Of a stretch of DNA of 64,000 nucleotides, positions 42,193-50,854 are shown piece after piece (position 1 is the first letter of the stretch; each line of letters begins with the position of its first letter). The notes beneath the pieces are model-generated. The model searched no databases, was not told the origin of the DNA, and saw only the letters and a list, made by a program, of their open reading frames with translations. This DNA comes from an uncultured Propionimicrobium sp. (GTDB lineage Bacteria; Actinomycetota; Actinomycetes; Propionibacteriales; Propionibacteriaceae), in assembly GCA_946221385.1 (NCBI GenBank), contig CAMIGX010000004.1, positions 62,001 to 126,000 of the forward strand, written 5' to 3'. Position numbers and translations under genes: made by a program.

Positions 42193-44642
42193 TTCGTCAC
42201 CTGCGCGTCCAACTGCCGACTCGCGATCGCGGCGATCGGTTGGACAGCCGGGGTGCCGGAGCCATCGCGGCGGCCAGTCGCCGGTGGTAGCTCAACCGGC
42301 GAGCCTGAGGCAGCTGCAGCTACTGCGGGGGACTGTCCAGCCCAAGCCAAGATCAACACGTCCTCGCCCTTCAAGAAGCGATGACAACGCACACCGCCAG
42401 TGGCTCGGCCCTTGCCAGGATATTCAGCAAAAGGCGTGATCTTGACGCTGCCGGATTCGGTACCAGGTAGCGAATCTGAGCTACCAGAAATAGTCGCCAC
42501 AACTGCCTCATTGACGGGCACTGCGCCAAACCACAGCACTTGCGCGCTGCCAGCGAGTTTGATGCCGGCGACGCCGCCTCCCGCGCGCCCCTGCGGACGG
42601 ACCCCAGCGGCAGGGAAGTGCAGCAGCTGCGCATCGGTCGAGATAAAAGTCAATTCAACGTCCTCGCTGGTCAATTCGAGCGCTCCGACGACCTCGTCGC
42701 CGTCATCAAGGCGAATGATTTCCCAAGCATCTTTGCTGAGCACTTCCGGATTGACGCGTTTGACGACGCCCGCCTTCGTGCCGAGGGCCAAGCCGAGAGA
42801 ATCTTCGCGCAGGGTCGTCAAACCGATTGCAATTTCTCCCTTTTCGAATAGATAAAGTTCGCTTGCCCGCGAACCGCCTTGCAGATTCGGCGCGGTGGCC
42901 GTCAACGGCACATTTGGCAGCTCCAAAGCACTGGCTTTGAGCAACCGACCATGATTGGTCAGCACCCCGAATTCAGCGTGCGAGGTCGTCCGGATCACCG
43001 AGACGATGACATCATGCTTTGCGCGCGGCCCCTGGGCAGGTGGTGGCTCGGCGCCGTCTGGCAAGTCCAACCGCGCGAGTAGCCCAGCTGAGCTCAACAT
43101 CACCAGGCACTCCACGTCCGGCATCTCGAGCGAATTAGCGGTCGGTGCGGCGATACCAGAGGACTCCAACAAGACCGTGCGGCGTGGCGTGCCGAAGCGC
43201 TTGGCGATGGCGTCCAGCTCTTCGCCGACACGCTCACGTAGCGCGGCCGGATTCTCCACCAGCTCGGTCAACTCACCGATCCGACGCAGCAGCTCGTCGC
43301 GTTCGGATTCGAGTTCGATGCGCGACAGCTTGGTCAATCGACGCAGCTGCAGGTCGAGAATGTAATTGGCCTGGGCTTCAGAAAGCTCGAAAGCCTCCAT
43401 CAAGCGATGACGGGCCTCTGCGACGTCCTCCGACGAGCGAATGATCGCGATCACGTCATCGATGTCGACCATCGCCAGCAGCAAGCCTTCGACCAGGTGC
43501 AAGCGATCTTGGGCCTTACCGAGCTGGAACTTCGATCGCCGCAGCGTCACATTTAGGCGGTGATCAAGGTAGACCTCGAGCAATTCTTTCAACGTCAAAG
43601 TGCGCGGCTGGCCATCCACGAGCGCCACATTGTTGATCGCGAAAGAATCCTCGAGTTTCGTCAGCTTATATAGCTGCTCGAGCAGCGCGTCCGGGTTGAT
43701 GCCATTCTTGACCTCGATCACCAGCCGCAGACCATTGCCAAGATCAGTCAGGTCTTTGACGTCATGAATGCCGGTGAGTTTCTTGCGCTGCACCAGATCC
43801 TTGATCTGCTCAATGATCTTCTCCGGGCCGATCGCGTACGGCAGTTCAGTGATGACGATGCCTTGACGGCGCGGACCGACCTGTTCGACGCGGGCAGTAG
43901 CGCGCAACCGAAGTGTGCCGCGACCAGTCGCGTAGGCGTCCTTGATGCCGTCCAGTCCGATGATCTTGCCGCCGGTAGGGAAGTCCGGTCCAGGGATGAA
44001 GCGCATCAATGCGTCCAGCTCCGCGTCGGGATGCTTCAGCAGATATTGCAACGCTGCAATGACCTCGACCAGATTATGCGGCGCCATATTGGTGGCCATG
44101 CCGACCGCGATGCCGGTCGCGCCATTGACCAGTAGATTCGGGATCGCCGAGGGCAGCACGCTGGGCTCGGTCTCTTTGCCGTCATAGTTGGGACGGAAAT
44201 CGACGGTGTCCTCGTCGATCGATTCGACCATCGCCAACGCAGCCGGAGCCAGCCGCGCTTCGGTGTAGCGATAGGCAGCAGGGCCAGCGTCCAATGATCC
44301 GAAGTTGCCATGACCGTCGACCATCGGCAAGCGCATCGCCCACGGCTGAGCTAGCCGCACCATCGCGTCATAGATCGCTGAGTCGCCGTGCGGGTGCAGC
44401 TGACCCATCACCTGACCGACCACACGCGCGCATTTGACGTGCGGACGATCGGGACGCAGACCCATTTCGTGCATTGTGTACAAGATGCGACGTTGCACGG
44501 GTTTGAGGCCGTCGCGGGCGTCTGGCAAGGCGCGCGAGTAGATCACCGAGTAGGCATATTCCAGGAAGCTGGATTCCATCTCGGCGCTGACGTCGACGTC
44601 AATGACGCGCTCGTCGATTTCTTCGATCTCGGTGTTTGCCAC
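42189..44642 (-). CDS. parC: Type IIA topoisomerase subunit A (ParC, topoisomerase IV)
   Basis: DNA breakage-reunion subunit. Near the N terminus: FLEYAYSVIYSRALPDARDG, quinolone-region block HPHGDSAIYDAMVR, and active-site Tyr in AAYRYTEARLA. C-terminal pinwheel has a degenerate QGRAGGGVAG near ~684 in place of the GyrA-box QRRGGKG, supporting ParC. GTG 44642 (VANTEIEEIDERV) has AGGGAG 5 nt upstream; in-frame ATG 44696 adds 18 residues. 817 aa. It is encoded on the opposite strand from parE, 4 kb away, rather than beside it. Confidence 0.83.
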   Translation of the reverse strand: MANTEIEEIDERVIDVDVSAEMESSFLEYAYSVIYSRALPDARDGLKPVQRRILYTMHEMGLRPDRPHVKCARVVGQVMGQLHPHGDSAIYDAMVRLAQPWAMRLPMVDGHGNFGSLDAGPAAYRYTEARLAPAALAMVESIDEDTVDFRPNYDGKETEPSVLPSAIPNLLVNGATGIAVGMATNMAPHNLVEVIAALQYLLKHPDAELDALMRFIPGPDFPTGGKIIGLDGIKDAYATGRGTLRLRATARVEQVGPRRQGIVITELPYAIGPEKIIEQIKDLVQRKKLTGIHDVKDLTDLGNGLRLVIEVKNGINPDALLEQLYKLTKLEDSFAINNVALVDGQPRTLTLKELLEVYLDHRLNVTLRRSKFQLGKAQDRLHLVEGLLLAMVDIDDVIAIIRSSEDVAEARHRLMEAFELSEAQANYILDLQLRRLTKLSRIELESERDELLRRIGELTELVENPAALRERVGEELDAIAKRFGTPRRTVLLESSGIAAPTANSLEMPDVECLVMLSSAGLLARLDLPDGAEPPPAQGPRAKHDVIVSVIRTTSHAEFGVLTNHGRLLKASALELPNVPLTATAPNLQGGSRASELYLFEKGEIAIGLTTLREDSLGLALGTKAGVVKRVNPEVLSKDAWEIIRLDDGDEVVGALELTSEDVELTFISTDAQLLHFPAAGVRPQGRAGGGVAGIKLAGSAQVLWFGAVPVNEAVVATISGSSDSLPGTESGSVKITPFAEYPGKGRATGGVRCHRFLKGEDVLILAWAGQSPAVAAAASGSPVELPPATGRRDGSGTPAVQPIAAIASRQLDAQVTN

Positions 44643-44791
44643 TCCGACTCCCTGCTTGGATCGATCGTCCGTCTCGCCGCGAAAGCGGCCACGCATAGTT
44701 TCCGATAAATGAACTGCTATGAGCTATCAAGCACGCCGGGGAGACCCAATCCTGGGCGCTTAGACATCAAATTGCGGGATAGAACGTAGGC

Positions 44792-45844
44792 TTAACCGTC
44801 GCTGCCTTGCTCCAGCGCAGCGAACACCTTAGGCGCTAGCTCATGGCCGTCAGCGCCGAACACTTCTGGCACCACCGGCTGGGTATAGGTGATCTGTGCC
44901 GAATCGCTCAACACCGTAGTCGTACCATGTGCCAAGACGTGTTCGGTGCCGCTCAGCTCGCGGATCGCGATCAAGCGCACCGAACCGGGGGACAGCTGAG
45001 AAAACTCGCGATACAAGATCGGATCGTGTTGGCCGTTGTCGCCAAACAAGACCCACTTGATATTTGGAAAATCCCTAGCCAGCTCGAAAAGTGCGAAGCG
45101 CTTATGATTGGGACCCGAGCGAAACCAGCTGGTCTGGGTCGGGCCGAAATGCGTCAACAGCAGCGGCCCACGCGGATAGTCATGGCGGGCCATGAATCGG
45201 TTCAAGAACGGCAAGGTGTTCCAAATGCCAGTCGAGACATAGATGATCGGCGCCCCCGGGTTTTCGTCGAGAAGTTGCCGGTAGAGATCGGCCATACCTG
45301 GGATGGCTTGACGTTTTCCTTCAGTCATGACTAACGAATTCCAGGCAGCGATCAACAGTCGCGGCAGCCTGGTCGCCAAGATCGTGTCGTCAATATCGCT
45401 GACCAGACCGAACTCGACGTCGTCGCCGATGACCAAGACCGGGGCTTTCGCGTCCACCATCTGCGGGCCAGACACCGTCGCCTCATGCCAGCCGGGCTCC
45501 AGACCGCCAGCCTGAATGCGCACGTCGAAGTAGCCCGCTTCGTCAGCACGCAATTCAACGCACTGCCCAGCTAGCTCGACGCTGACTTCGTGTCCAGAAA
45601 CCGGGGCGGTGAAGAAATTGCGCCAACCGCGTTGATTCAGAAAATGCAACATCGACGTCGCTGGGCCAGCGACAATATCGGGGGGACGAAGCTCGATGCG
45701 TCCCATGACGCGCACCAGATCGGGGCTGCCATAGCCCGTGAACGGGGTAATCACCTCGACCCAGCCGCGCTTCTTGAGCCGTCGACTCAGCCGACGAAAA
45801 GACCAGCTCTGCAGTCGAAGGCCAACGAACGGCTGTTTTCCCAC
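44792..45844 (-). CDS. App1-type phosphatidate phosphatase domain protein (DUF2183)
   Basis: 350 aa. HAD-like catalytic motif VSDIDDTILAT near residue 150 (DxDxT), then IYVSTGIWNTLPFLNRFM, and FGDNGQHDPILY (acidic motif), typical of the App1 catalytic domain that dephosphorylates phosphatidate in yeast. The N-terminal ~140 residues form a beta-rich domain with VITPFTGYGS, common in bacterial members. No signal peptide. Substrate in bacteria is unknown. Divergent from the DUF5998 gene. Confidence 0.82.
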   Translation of the reverse strand: MGKQPFVGLRLQSWSFRRLSRRLKKRGWVEVITPFTGYGSPDLVRVMGRIELRPPDIVAGPATSMLHFLNQRGWRNFFTAPVSGHEVSVELAGQCVELRADEAGYFDVRIQAGGLEPGWHEATVSGPQMVDAKAPVLVIGDDVEFGLVSDIDDTILATRLPRLLIAAWNSLVMTEGKRQAIPGMADLYRQLLDENPGAPIIYVSTGIWNTLPFLNRFMARHDYPRGPLLLTHFGPTQTSWFRSGPNHKRFALFELARDFPNIKWVLFGDNGQHDPILYREFSQLSPGSVRLIAIRELSGTEHVLAHGTTTVLSDSAQITYTQPVVPEVFGADGHELAPKVFAALEQGSDG

Positions 45845-45944
45845 GCCCGCCAGCCTAGCCGTTCAGCACTGCTCGGCAGCTCGGCTGGCTCGGCGGCGCA
45901 AACAGCGCTGCGATCCAAAAGGCCTTTCGTGGCAAGATGATCCA

Positions 45945-46646
45945 ATGAGCATTGATCCATCGGGACGAAATCCGCGGCACCGCAGATTTGCTGCGGGGCT
46001 CGCCGCGTCGTCAAATGCTGCGCCACCCAATCCGGCTTCCGGAGCAGTGGATTGCGCAGCCGGGCCTGCGCTGCCGCCGGGCTTGATCGCAGACGTCGAA
46101 GCCAGCGGATTTTTCCCGCAGTTGGTGCTCGATTCGGTGCAATCGGCAATCGCTGACGAACGTGCGCTACACCACATCGCCCAACATGAGGTCACCTTCG
46201 GACACGACGGCGTAGCTCGGCACCTGACGGTGCTGGTGTTGACCGACACACGGCTCATCGTTTCGCATACCGACGAAGGTAATGATCCTGCGATTCATCC
46301 AGGGATGCCGTTGACGGCGGGCACTGCGATCACCTCGCTGGAGTCGATCCCGCTGCGTCAACTCGGCCCGATCGCGCTGACCAAAGTCGTCGCCCAACCA
46401 GAACGTTTCGGCGCTGCGCAAGCAAGCGTCGTCGAAGCTTGGCTCAACCTTTCCTGGCAGTCGGTGCGGCGTATCGACCTTGAGCCTGCTAGTTGCCCGG
46501 ACCCGAACTGTGAAGCAGATCACGGCTACACCGGCATGAGCACCGGCGAAGACATCGTCGTGCGCATGAGCGAGACCGCTGACGGAGCCGAAAACCTGGC
46601 CAAATTGCTGGCTTTCGCCTCGGCATTGCAGCAGCGAGTGCGATGA
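45945..46646 (+). CDS. DUF5998 family protein
   Basis: 233-aa actinobacterial protein of unknown function, normally beside the alkaline-phosphatase-like gene that follows here. Core begins LPPGLIADVEASGFFPQLV and continues through HHIAQHEVTFGHDGVARHLT and VLVLTDTRLIVSHTDEG, a PH-like beta fold by appearance. ATG 45945 is chosen; the open frame upstream lies inside the divergent gene. A ~45-residue Ala/Pro/Arg-rich leader precedes the core. The stop overlaps the next start by 4 bp. Confidence 0.8.
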   Translation: MSIDPSGRNPRHRRFAAGLAASSNAAPPNPASGAVDCAAGPALPPGLIADVEASGFFPQLVLDSVQSAIADERALHHIAQHEVTFGHDGVARHLTVLVLTDTRLIVSHTDEGNDPAIHPGMPLTAGTAITSLESIPLRQLGPIALTKVVAQPERFGAAQASVVEAWLNLSWQSVRRIDLEPASCPDPNCEADHGYTGMSTGEDIVVRMSETADGAENLAKLLAFASALQQRVR

Positions 46647-47767
46647 GCGGGCATTTTCAGCTGCCCCAACATGGGCATTCCACTATCGCCGAGATTCTGC
46701 CGTCGATTGCCAGTCAGTTACGTCCGCAATTGGACGGTGCCCGTCCGGCGCTGTCGATTCCGCAGGCCTCGCGCTATGTGCTGGTCATGGTTGACGGGCT
46801 CGGGCTCGAACTGCTGCGACGACACGCCCCGCGGGTGCCCTATCTGGGCTCGCTGCTGGACACTTGCCTCGAGCTGACCAGCGCTGCACCGTCGACGACA
46901 GCCACCTCATTGACCAGTCTCGGCTCCGGTCTGGCACCTGGACGCCATGGGGTCGTCGGCTACGAATTCCGCGTCGATGGACAAGCTTTGAATGCGTTGG
47001 CTTGGAGCGCGGCAGTGCCGGCACAAGCCGTCCAAGTGCATCCCACCTGGTTCGGGAAACTCGAACAAGCGGGGGTCTTGGTCAGTTCGGTTTGTCCTGA
47101 ACATTTCGCGCGCAGCGGTTTGACGCAAGCCAGCCAGCGTGGCGGCGAATTCGTGCCGGTCGCTCCTAGTGATTCACGTGACGAACGAATCCGCTTGACC
47201 GTCGACGCAGCCACCTCGGCTGACGAGACCTTCGTCTATCTGTATGAACGTGAGCTGGACGCGACCGGCCACCATGAAGGCTGCGGTTCGGTGCCCTGGC
47301 GAGCGATGCTCGACGAAATCGACGAATACCTGGAGACATTGCGCAATAGCCTGCCCAGTGACGTCTGCCTGTTGATAACTGGCGACCACGGCATGGTCGA
47401 CGTCCCCGAAGCTAAGCAAATCGTCATCGAAGACATCCCTGGACTTTCTGACGGCATTGCGTTGATCTCCGGAGAACCGCGGCTGCGTCAGCTGTATACC
47501 GAAAACCCCGAACGGGTCGCGCAGCGTTGGCAGGACATCTTGGGCGATAGGGCACTCGTCCGTACTCGGGAGCAGGCGATCGCTGATGGCTGGTGGGGTG
47601 AGGTCGACGATCGGGTCCGCTCATATATCGGCGATGTGCTGGTCGCGTGCCTGGATGATTGGGCGTTGATGAGCTTGACCAAGGCTGGGGAATTGACCCT
47701 GGTCGGGCAGCACGGTTCGTTGACCCCAAATGAGGTACGAATCCCGTTGCTGATGGATTGCGGCTAG
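46643..47767 (+). CDS. Alkaline-phosphatase-like nucleotide pyrophosphatase/phosphodiesterase
   Basis: 374 aa, type I phosphodiesterase/sulfatase fold. Metal site 1: VLVMVDGLGLELL with the nucleophile Thr region TSAAPSTTATSLTSLGSG. Second metal cluster: ITGDHGMVDV. HGVVGYEFRVDGQ fits the family. No signal peptide is seen, so likely cytoplasmic. Coupled by 4 bp to the DUF5998 gene, which implies a shared process, but substrate is unknown. Confidence 0.85.
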   Translation: MSGHFQLPQHGHSTIAEILPSIASQLRPQLDGARPALSIPQASRYVLVMVDGLGLELLRRHAPRVPYLGSLLDTCLELTSAAPSTTATSLTSLGSGLAPGRHGVVGYEFRVDGQALNALAWSAAVPAQAVQVHPTWFGKLEQAGVLVSSVCPEHFARSGLTQASQRGGEFVPVAPSDSRDERIRLTVDAATSADETFVYLYERELDATGHHEGCGSVPWRAMLDEIDEYLETLRNSLPSDVCLLITGDHGMVDVPEAKQIVIEDIPGLSDGIALISGEPRLRQLYTENPERVAQRWQDILGDRALVRTREQAIADGWWGEVDDRVRSYIGDVLVACLDDWALMSLTKAGELTLVGQHGSLTPNEVRIPLLMDCG

Positions 47768-47841
47768 CCCCAGAGCAGCCATGCCTGGCGCTCATGCAGC
47801 CCTAGAAAGCCCAGCGGTCTAGACAAGCAGATCGGTGGCAA

Positions 47842-49212
47842 TCACTCGCGCTGCTGTGGCGAGCCAAACATGATCTCATCCCAGCTGGGTACCGAAGCTC
47901 GTTTTCGTGCTTTGGGCTTAGGTTTGGGTTTCGTCGGCGGTTCATCGTCCAAGAGACTGTCTTGGGTAGGTTCGTCCACGCCCACATCTTCTGGTGCTGG
48001 GACATGCGGTGCCGGGGGTGTCGCGGGCTGGTCGTCAGCTGGAATGTCGGACGCAGCTGAAGCATCCAAGACTGCAGTCGGCTCGTCATCGTAAGTTGCG
48101 GGCTCGTTAGCCGCCGATTCGGACAAGACCGGTTCTGCGTGCACACCACGATCGGTGTCTTGTTGAGAGTCGACGGGCTGAGCCGGCGCCTGCGCATCAT
48201 CGGCGTCAGGAGCCGAAGAGGCCTCCGGCGCTTCTGCGGCGTCACTAGCCGGCTGCTCGGTGGTCGGCTCCAACTTTTGGGCGTCATCTGTTAGCTCAGC
48301 GGATTGGTCCGGCTCAGTTTCCCAATAGTCACGCTCTGGTTCAGCGGGGGCCTGCACAGTCGTGCGCACGATCGCTTCAGTCGTCACGGTGGCTGTGCGC
48401 TGTGGCTCAGTGGGTGGCTTAGTCAAGCCGGTATAGATCCGCACCGAATCTTCGTTGAAACCAGCGAGCATCTCGTACAAGACATCCATGTCGCCGCCCT
48501 TAGCGATCTGATAGATGCCGTCGACCTGTTCGAGATCAGGCTCCGACCAGTCAGTGTGTTCGACCGAGGCGGCATTGACGATGTGGCCGATTGGTTCGTC
48601 ATTGGGCAGCCGATTGTAGGGGCCGGTCGCATCCGGGACGACAGCTGGTCGCTGCGGCTCGTCATCTTGGACGGCGCGCACGATCGCCAACTCGTCGTTC
48701 AGATCGATCGTCGGTTCCGCATCGGGGTCGACGCGTTCAACTTTGGCCGCGTGCTGGTCGTCGATCAAGATCCGCGCGAGCGCGTCCTTGGCGACCGAAA
48801 AACGACCCCGTTGATCGAATTCAAACAAGGCGGTGTGGCGCTCTTGGTCAGGCTGCGCGCCGATTTCTTGGGCGGGCTCGTCGCTGGCGGCAGGCCAACT
48901 GACGGCGACGGTCCAGTTTTCCTCAGGCTCGCGCCAGGCATCCCAGCCAACGGCGTCCTCATCGATGCCCAGGCCAGCTAACTTGTCCAACACTGCATCG
49001 GCTAACTTGCGGTTCGAGCTGGCCTCACCGCGCCGCCGGACCTGCGCGCCACGGGCCAACTGGGCAGCGTTCTCGCGTTCGGCCAATATCGGGCCGGCGA
49101 AGTTATCGACATAGTCCTCGTCAACACCCGCAGCGGCGGCCACGTCAGCGACGCTTTGTCCGCCGCGTAGCCGGGCCTGAATTTCCCGGGGAGTCAACGT
49201 GCTTTGCATCAA
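47842..49212 (-). CDS. sepH: SepH-like cell-division protein lacking the usual N-terminal part
   Basis: SepH binds FtsZ and promotes its assembly in actinobacteria. The HTH part is clear: LTPREIQARLRGGQSVADVAAA, then FAGPILAERENAAQLAR, then the VGWDAWREPEENWTVAVSW and FEFDQRGRFSVAKD block. The remaining ~300 residues are acidic, Pro/Ala-rich and disordered, ending in a Lys/Pro stretch (PPTKPKPKPKARKRASVPSW). Homologues carry about 55 residues before LRPRDIQARI; here a TAA lies directly before TTG 49212 (ATG 49209 follows), so that beta-rich segment is missing. Identity is sound; the truncation is discussed separately. Confidence 0.83.
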   Translation of the reverse strand: MMQSTLTPREIQARLRGGQSVADVAAAAGVDEDYVDNFAGPILAERENAAQLARGAQVRRRGEASSNRKLADAVLDKLAGLGIDEDAVGWDAWREPEENWTVAVSWPAASDEPAQEIGAQPDQERHTALFEFDQRGRFSVAKDALARILIDDQHAAKVERVDPDAEPTIDLNDELAIVRAVQDDEPQRPAVVPDATGPYNRLPNDEPIGHIVNAASVEHTDWSEPDLEQVDGIYQIAKGGDMDVLYEMLAGFNEDSVRIYTGLTKPPTEPQRTATVTTEAIVRTTVQAPAEPERDYWETEPDQSAELTDDAQKLEPTTEQPASDAAEAPEASSAPDADDAQAPAQPVDSQQDTDRGVHAEPVLSESAANEPATYDDEPTAVLDASAASDIPADDQPATPPAPHVPAPEDVGVDEPTQDSLLDDEPPTKPKPKPKARKRASVPSWDEIMFGSPQQRE

Positions 49213-49255
49213 TTACGCTCTTTCGGATATCGACAGGTTCGCTCCGGCAGCCGAA

Positions 49256-49283
49256 TTCATGCCACTCTATTCATGCCACTCTG
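49256..49283. repeat. Two tandem 14-bp repeats in the sepH/DUF4193 intergenic region
   Basis: TTCATGCCACTCTA (49256-49269) is followed at once by TTCATGCCACTCTG (49270-49283), 13 of 14 bases identical. The 221-bp gap between the divergent genes otherwise holds only promoter-like sequence. Confidence 0.8.
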
Positions 49284-49433
49284 TTGCCGAGCACTGCAGG
49301 CGAGATTACCTGCTTCGCAGACGTCAAGATAGCTTTGCCACGCGTTAATCTGCATGTGCTCTTGTGCTGAGCGCCAACTAGGGCCACAATGGGCGCGGTC
49401 CAAATACCGTCAACCGTCGATTTAGAAGGACAG

Positions 49434-49730
49434 ATGGCCGCAGATTACGATGCCCCCCGCAAGTCCGACGAGGAGATCAGCGAAGATTCCTTGGAGGAAT
49501 TGAAGACTCGTCGCAATGATAAGAACTCAGGCAATGTCGATGAAGACGAGGTCGAGGCCGCCGAAGCTTTTGAGCTGCCGGGCGCTGATCTTTCGCACGA
49601 AGAACTGACCGTGCGCGTGCTGCCGCGACAGGCCGATGAATTCACCTGCGGCAAGTGCTTCCTGGTCAAGCACCGCAGCCAGCTAGCCACCACCAAGGAT
49701 GGCTTCGACTACTGCGTCGACTGCGTATAA
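49434..49730 (+). CDS. DUF4193 family zinc-ribbon protein
   Basis: 98-aa actinobacterial protein, ATG 49434 (MAADYDAPRKSDEE) with AGAAGGA upstream. An acidic N-terminal half (SEDSLEELKTRR, DEDEVEAAEAFELPGADLS) is followed by ELTVRVLPRQADEFTCGKCF and FDYCVDC, a four-Cys zinc ribbon. Function unknown, but it is conserved and located near sepH and dut in actinobacteria. An upstream in-frame ATG at 49389 would add an unrelated 15 residues. Confidence 0.87.
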   Translation: MAADYDAPRKSDEEISEDSLEELKTRRNDKNSGNVDEDEVEAAEAFELPGADLSHEELTVRVLPRQADEFTCGKCFLVKHRSQLATTKDGFDYCVDCV

Positions 49731-49747
49731 CTGATTCGGTGTTACGC

Positions 49748-49782
49748 AAAGCGCGGACGACCCGATCGGGCGCCCGCGCTTT
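49748..49782. terminator. Hairpin terminator between DUF4193 and DUF4235 genes
   Basis: AAAGCGCGG (49748-49756) pairs with CCGCGCTTT (49774-49782); an inner CCCGATCGGG reinforces the stem. Convergent genes. Confidence 0.8.
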
Positions 49783-49814
49783 ACTGTGCTCGCTTGGATA
49801 GCGATGGCGAAGTC

Positions 49815-50108
49815 TTAGACCTGCGCCTTGATGGTTTGCCGGTCATCGCGATCAAATTTGATGCCCTTGCCGACGCTGTCATAGCGCTTGGCGACTAGCC
49901 GCTGCACCAAGACCTGAGCGACCGCCACACCGACGGCGCTAGCCGCGACCCAGCTGACCGCAGCGACCGTCGAGGCTTCTGGGTCGCTCGGGTTCGGCGG
50001 CTCGTCACCAGTGATGGTCTTCCAGCTGGCGCGGATGAGTTTTTGGACGACGAAAGTCGCTGCGCCGCCGAGCATGCCGGCGACGATCTTGTATTCCATG
50101 TTTGCCAC
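49815..50108 (-). CDS. DUF4235 family small membrane protein
   Basis: 97 aa, GTG 50108 behind GAGGAG. The N-terminal KIVAGMLGGAATFVVQKLI and central VAAVSWVAASAVGVAVAQVL helices flank TGDEPPNPSDPEAS, the DUF4235 hallmark. Function unknown. Convergent with DUF4193 and divergent from dut, as in other actinobacteria. Confidence 0.85.
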   Translation of the reverse strand: MANMEYKIVAGMLGGAATFVVQKLIRASWKTITGDEPPNPSDPEASTVAAVSWVAASAVGVAVAQVLVQRLVAKRYDSVGKGIKFDRDDRQTIKAQV

Positions 50109-50188
50109 GGGTTCTCCTCGTGTTGGCTGACAAGCTCCATCCTAGAGGGGGCTGCGCTTCGGCGTGGCTAAGCGGCTAACGTGCTGCC

Positions 50189-50674
50189 ATGAACGACTGC
50201 GCAGATATCGACCAGCCGACCGTGCTCTTGCAGCTGCTGGACCCAGAAATTTGTCTGCCGAGCTATGCGCACCCAGGTGATGCGGGAGCGGACCTCTGCA
50301 CGACCATCGATGTCGAATTGGCCCCGGGAGAACGTCGCCTCGTGCCGACTGGGATAGCGATCGCGCTACCCGAGGGCTATGTCGGTCTGGTGCACCCACG
50401 CTCAGGTTTGGCAGCTCGAAATGGGCTGACGATCGTCAATGCGCCCGGCACCGTCGACGCTGGCTATCGCGGTGAAATCAAAGTCTGTCTGCTCAATACC
50501 GACCGCGAACAGCCAATTCGGCTCAGCCGCGGAGACGCGATCGCGCAGTTGGTCATTCAGCAAGTCGCGCGGGCGCGATTCGATCTCGTCGAGCAGCTGC
50601 CGCAATCTGAACGGGGCAGCGGTGGGCATGGTTCGACCGGTCAAGTCAGCGCTTGGGTAGCGCAGCCCAGCTGA
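50189..50674 (+). CDS. dut: Deoxyuridine 5'-triphosphate nucleotidohydrolase
   Basis: Hydrolyses dUTP to dUMP, keeping uracil out of DNA. 161 aa trimer-type dUTPase with all five motifs: HPGDAGADL (1), HPRSGLA (2), GTVDAGYRGEI (3, catalytic Asp), RGDAIAQLVI (4), RGSGGHGSTG (5). TAACGT (50177-50182) ends 6 nt before the ATG with no Shine-Dalgarno, so probably leaderless. DUF3710 follows as usual. Confidence 0.95.
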   Translation: MNDCADIDQPTVLLQLLDPEICLPSYAHPGDAGADLCTTIDVELAPGERRLVPTGIAIALPEGYVGLVHPRSGLAARNGLTIVNAPGTVDAGYRGEIKVCLLNTDREQPIRLSRGDAIAQLVIQQVARARFDLVEQLPQSERGSGGHGSTGQVSAWVAQPS

Positions 50675-50854
50675 CTGGCGCTGTGCACCGCGATGGTTCT
50701 GCTCGCTACGAAAAGTCGGACCTGGATGGCCGACGCATGACACCCGGCGGCACTGGTCATAGCATCGAGCCGCTAAGCTGTGGAGTCGAAAGCGGGTATC
50801 TCGCGCGCCGCTGCAGATGGCTGCGCGTCCCAACCTCAACTATCAGGAGCAGCA

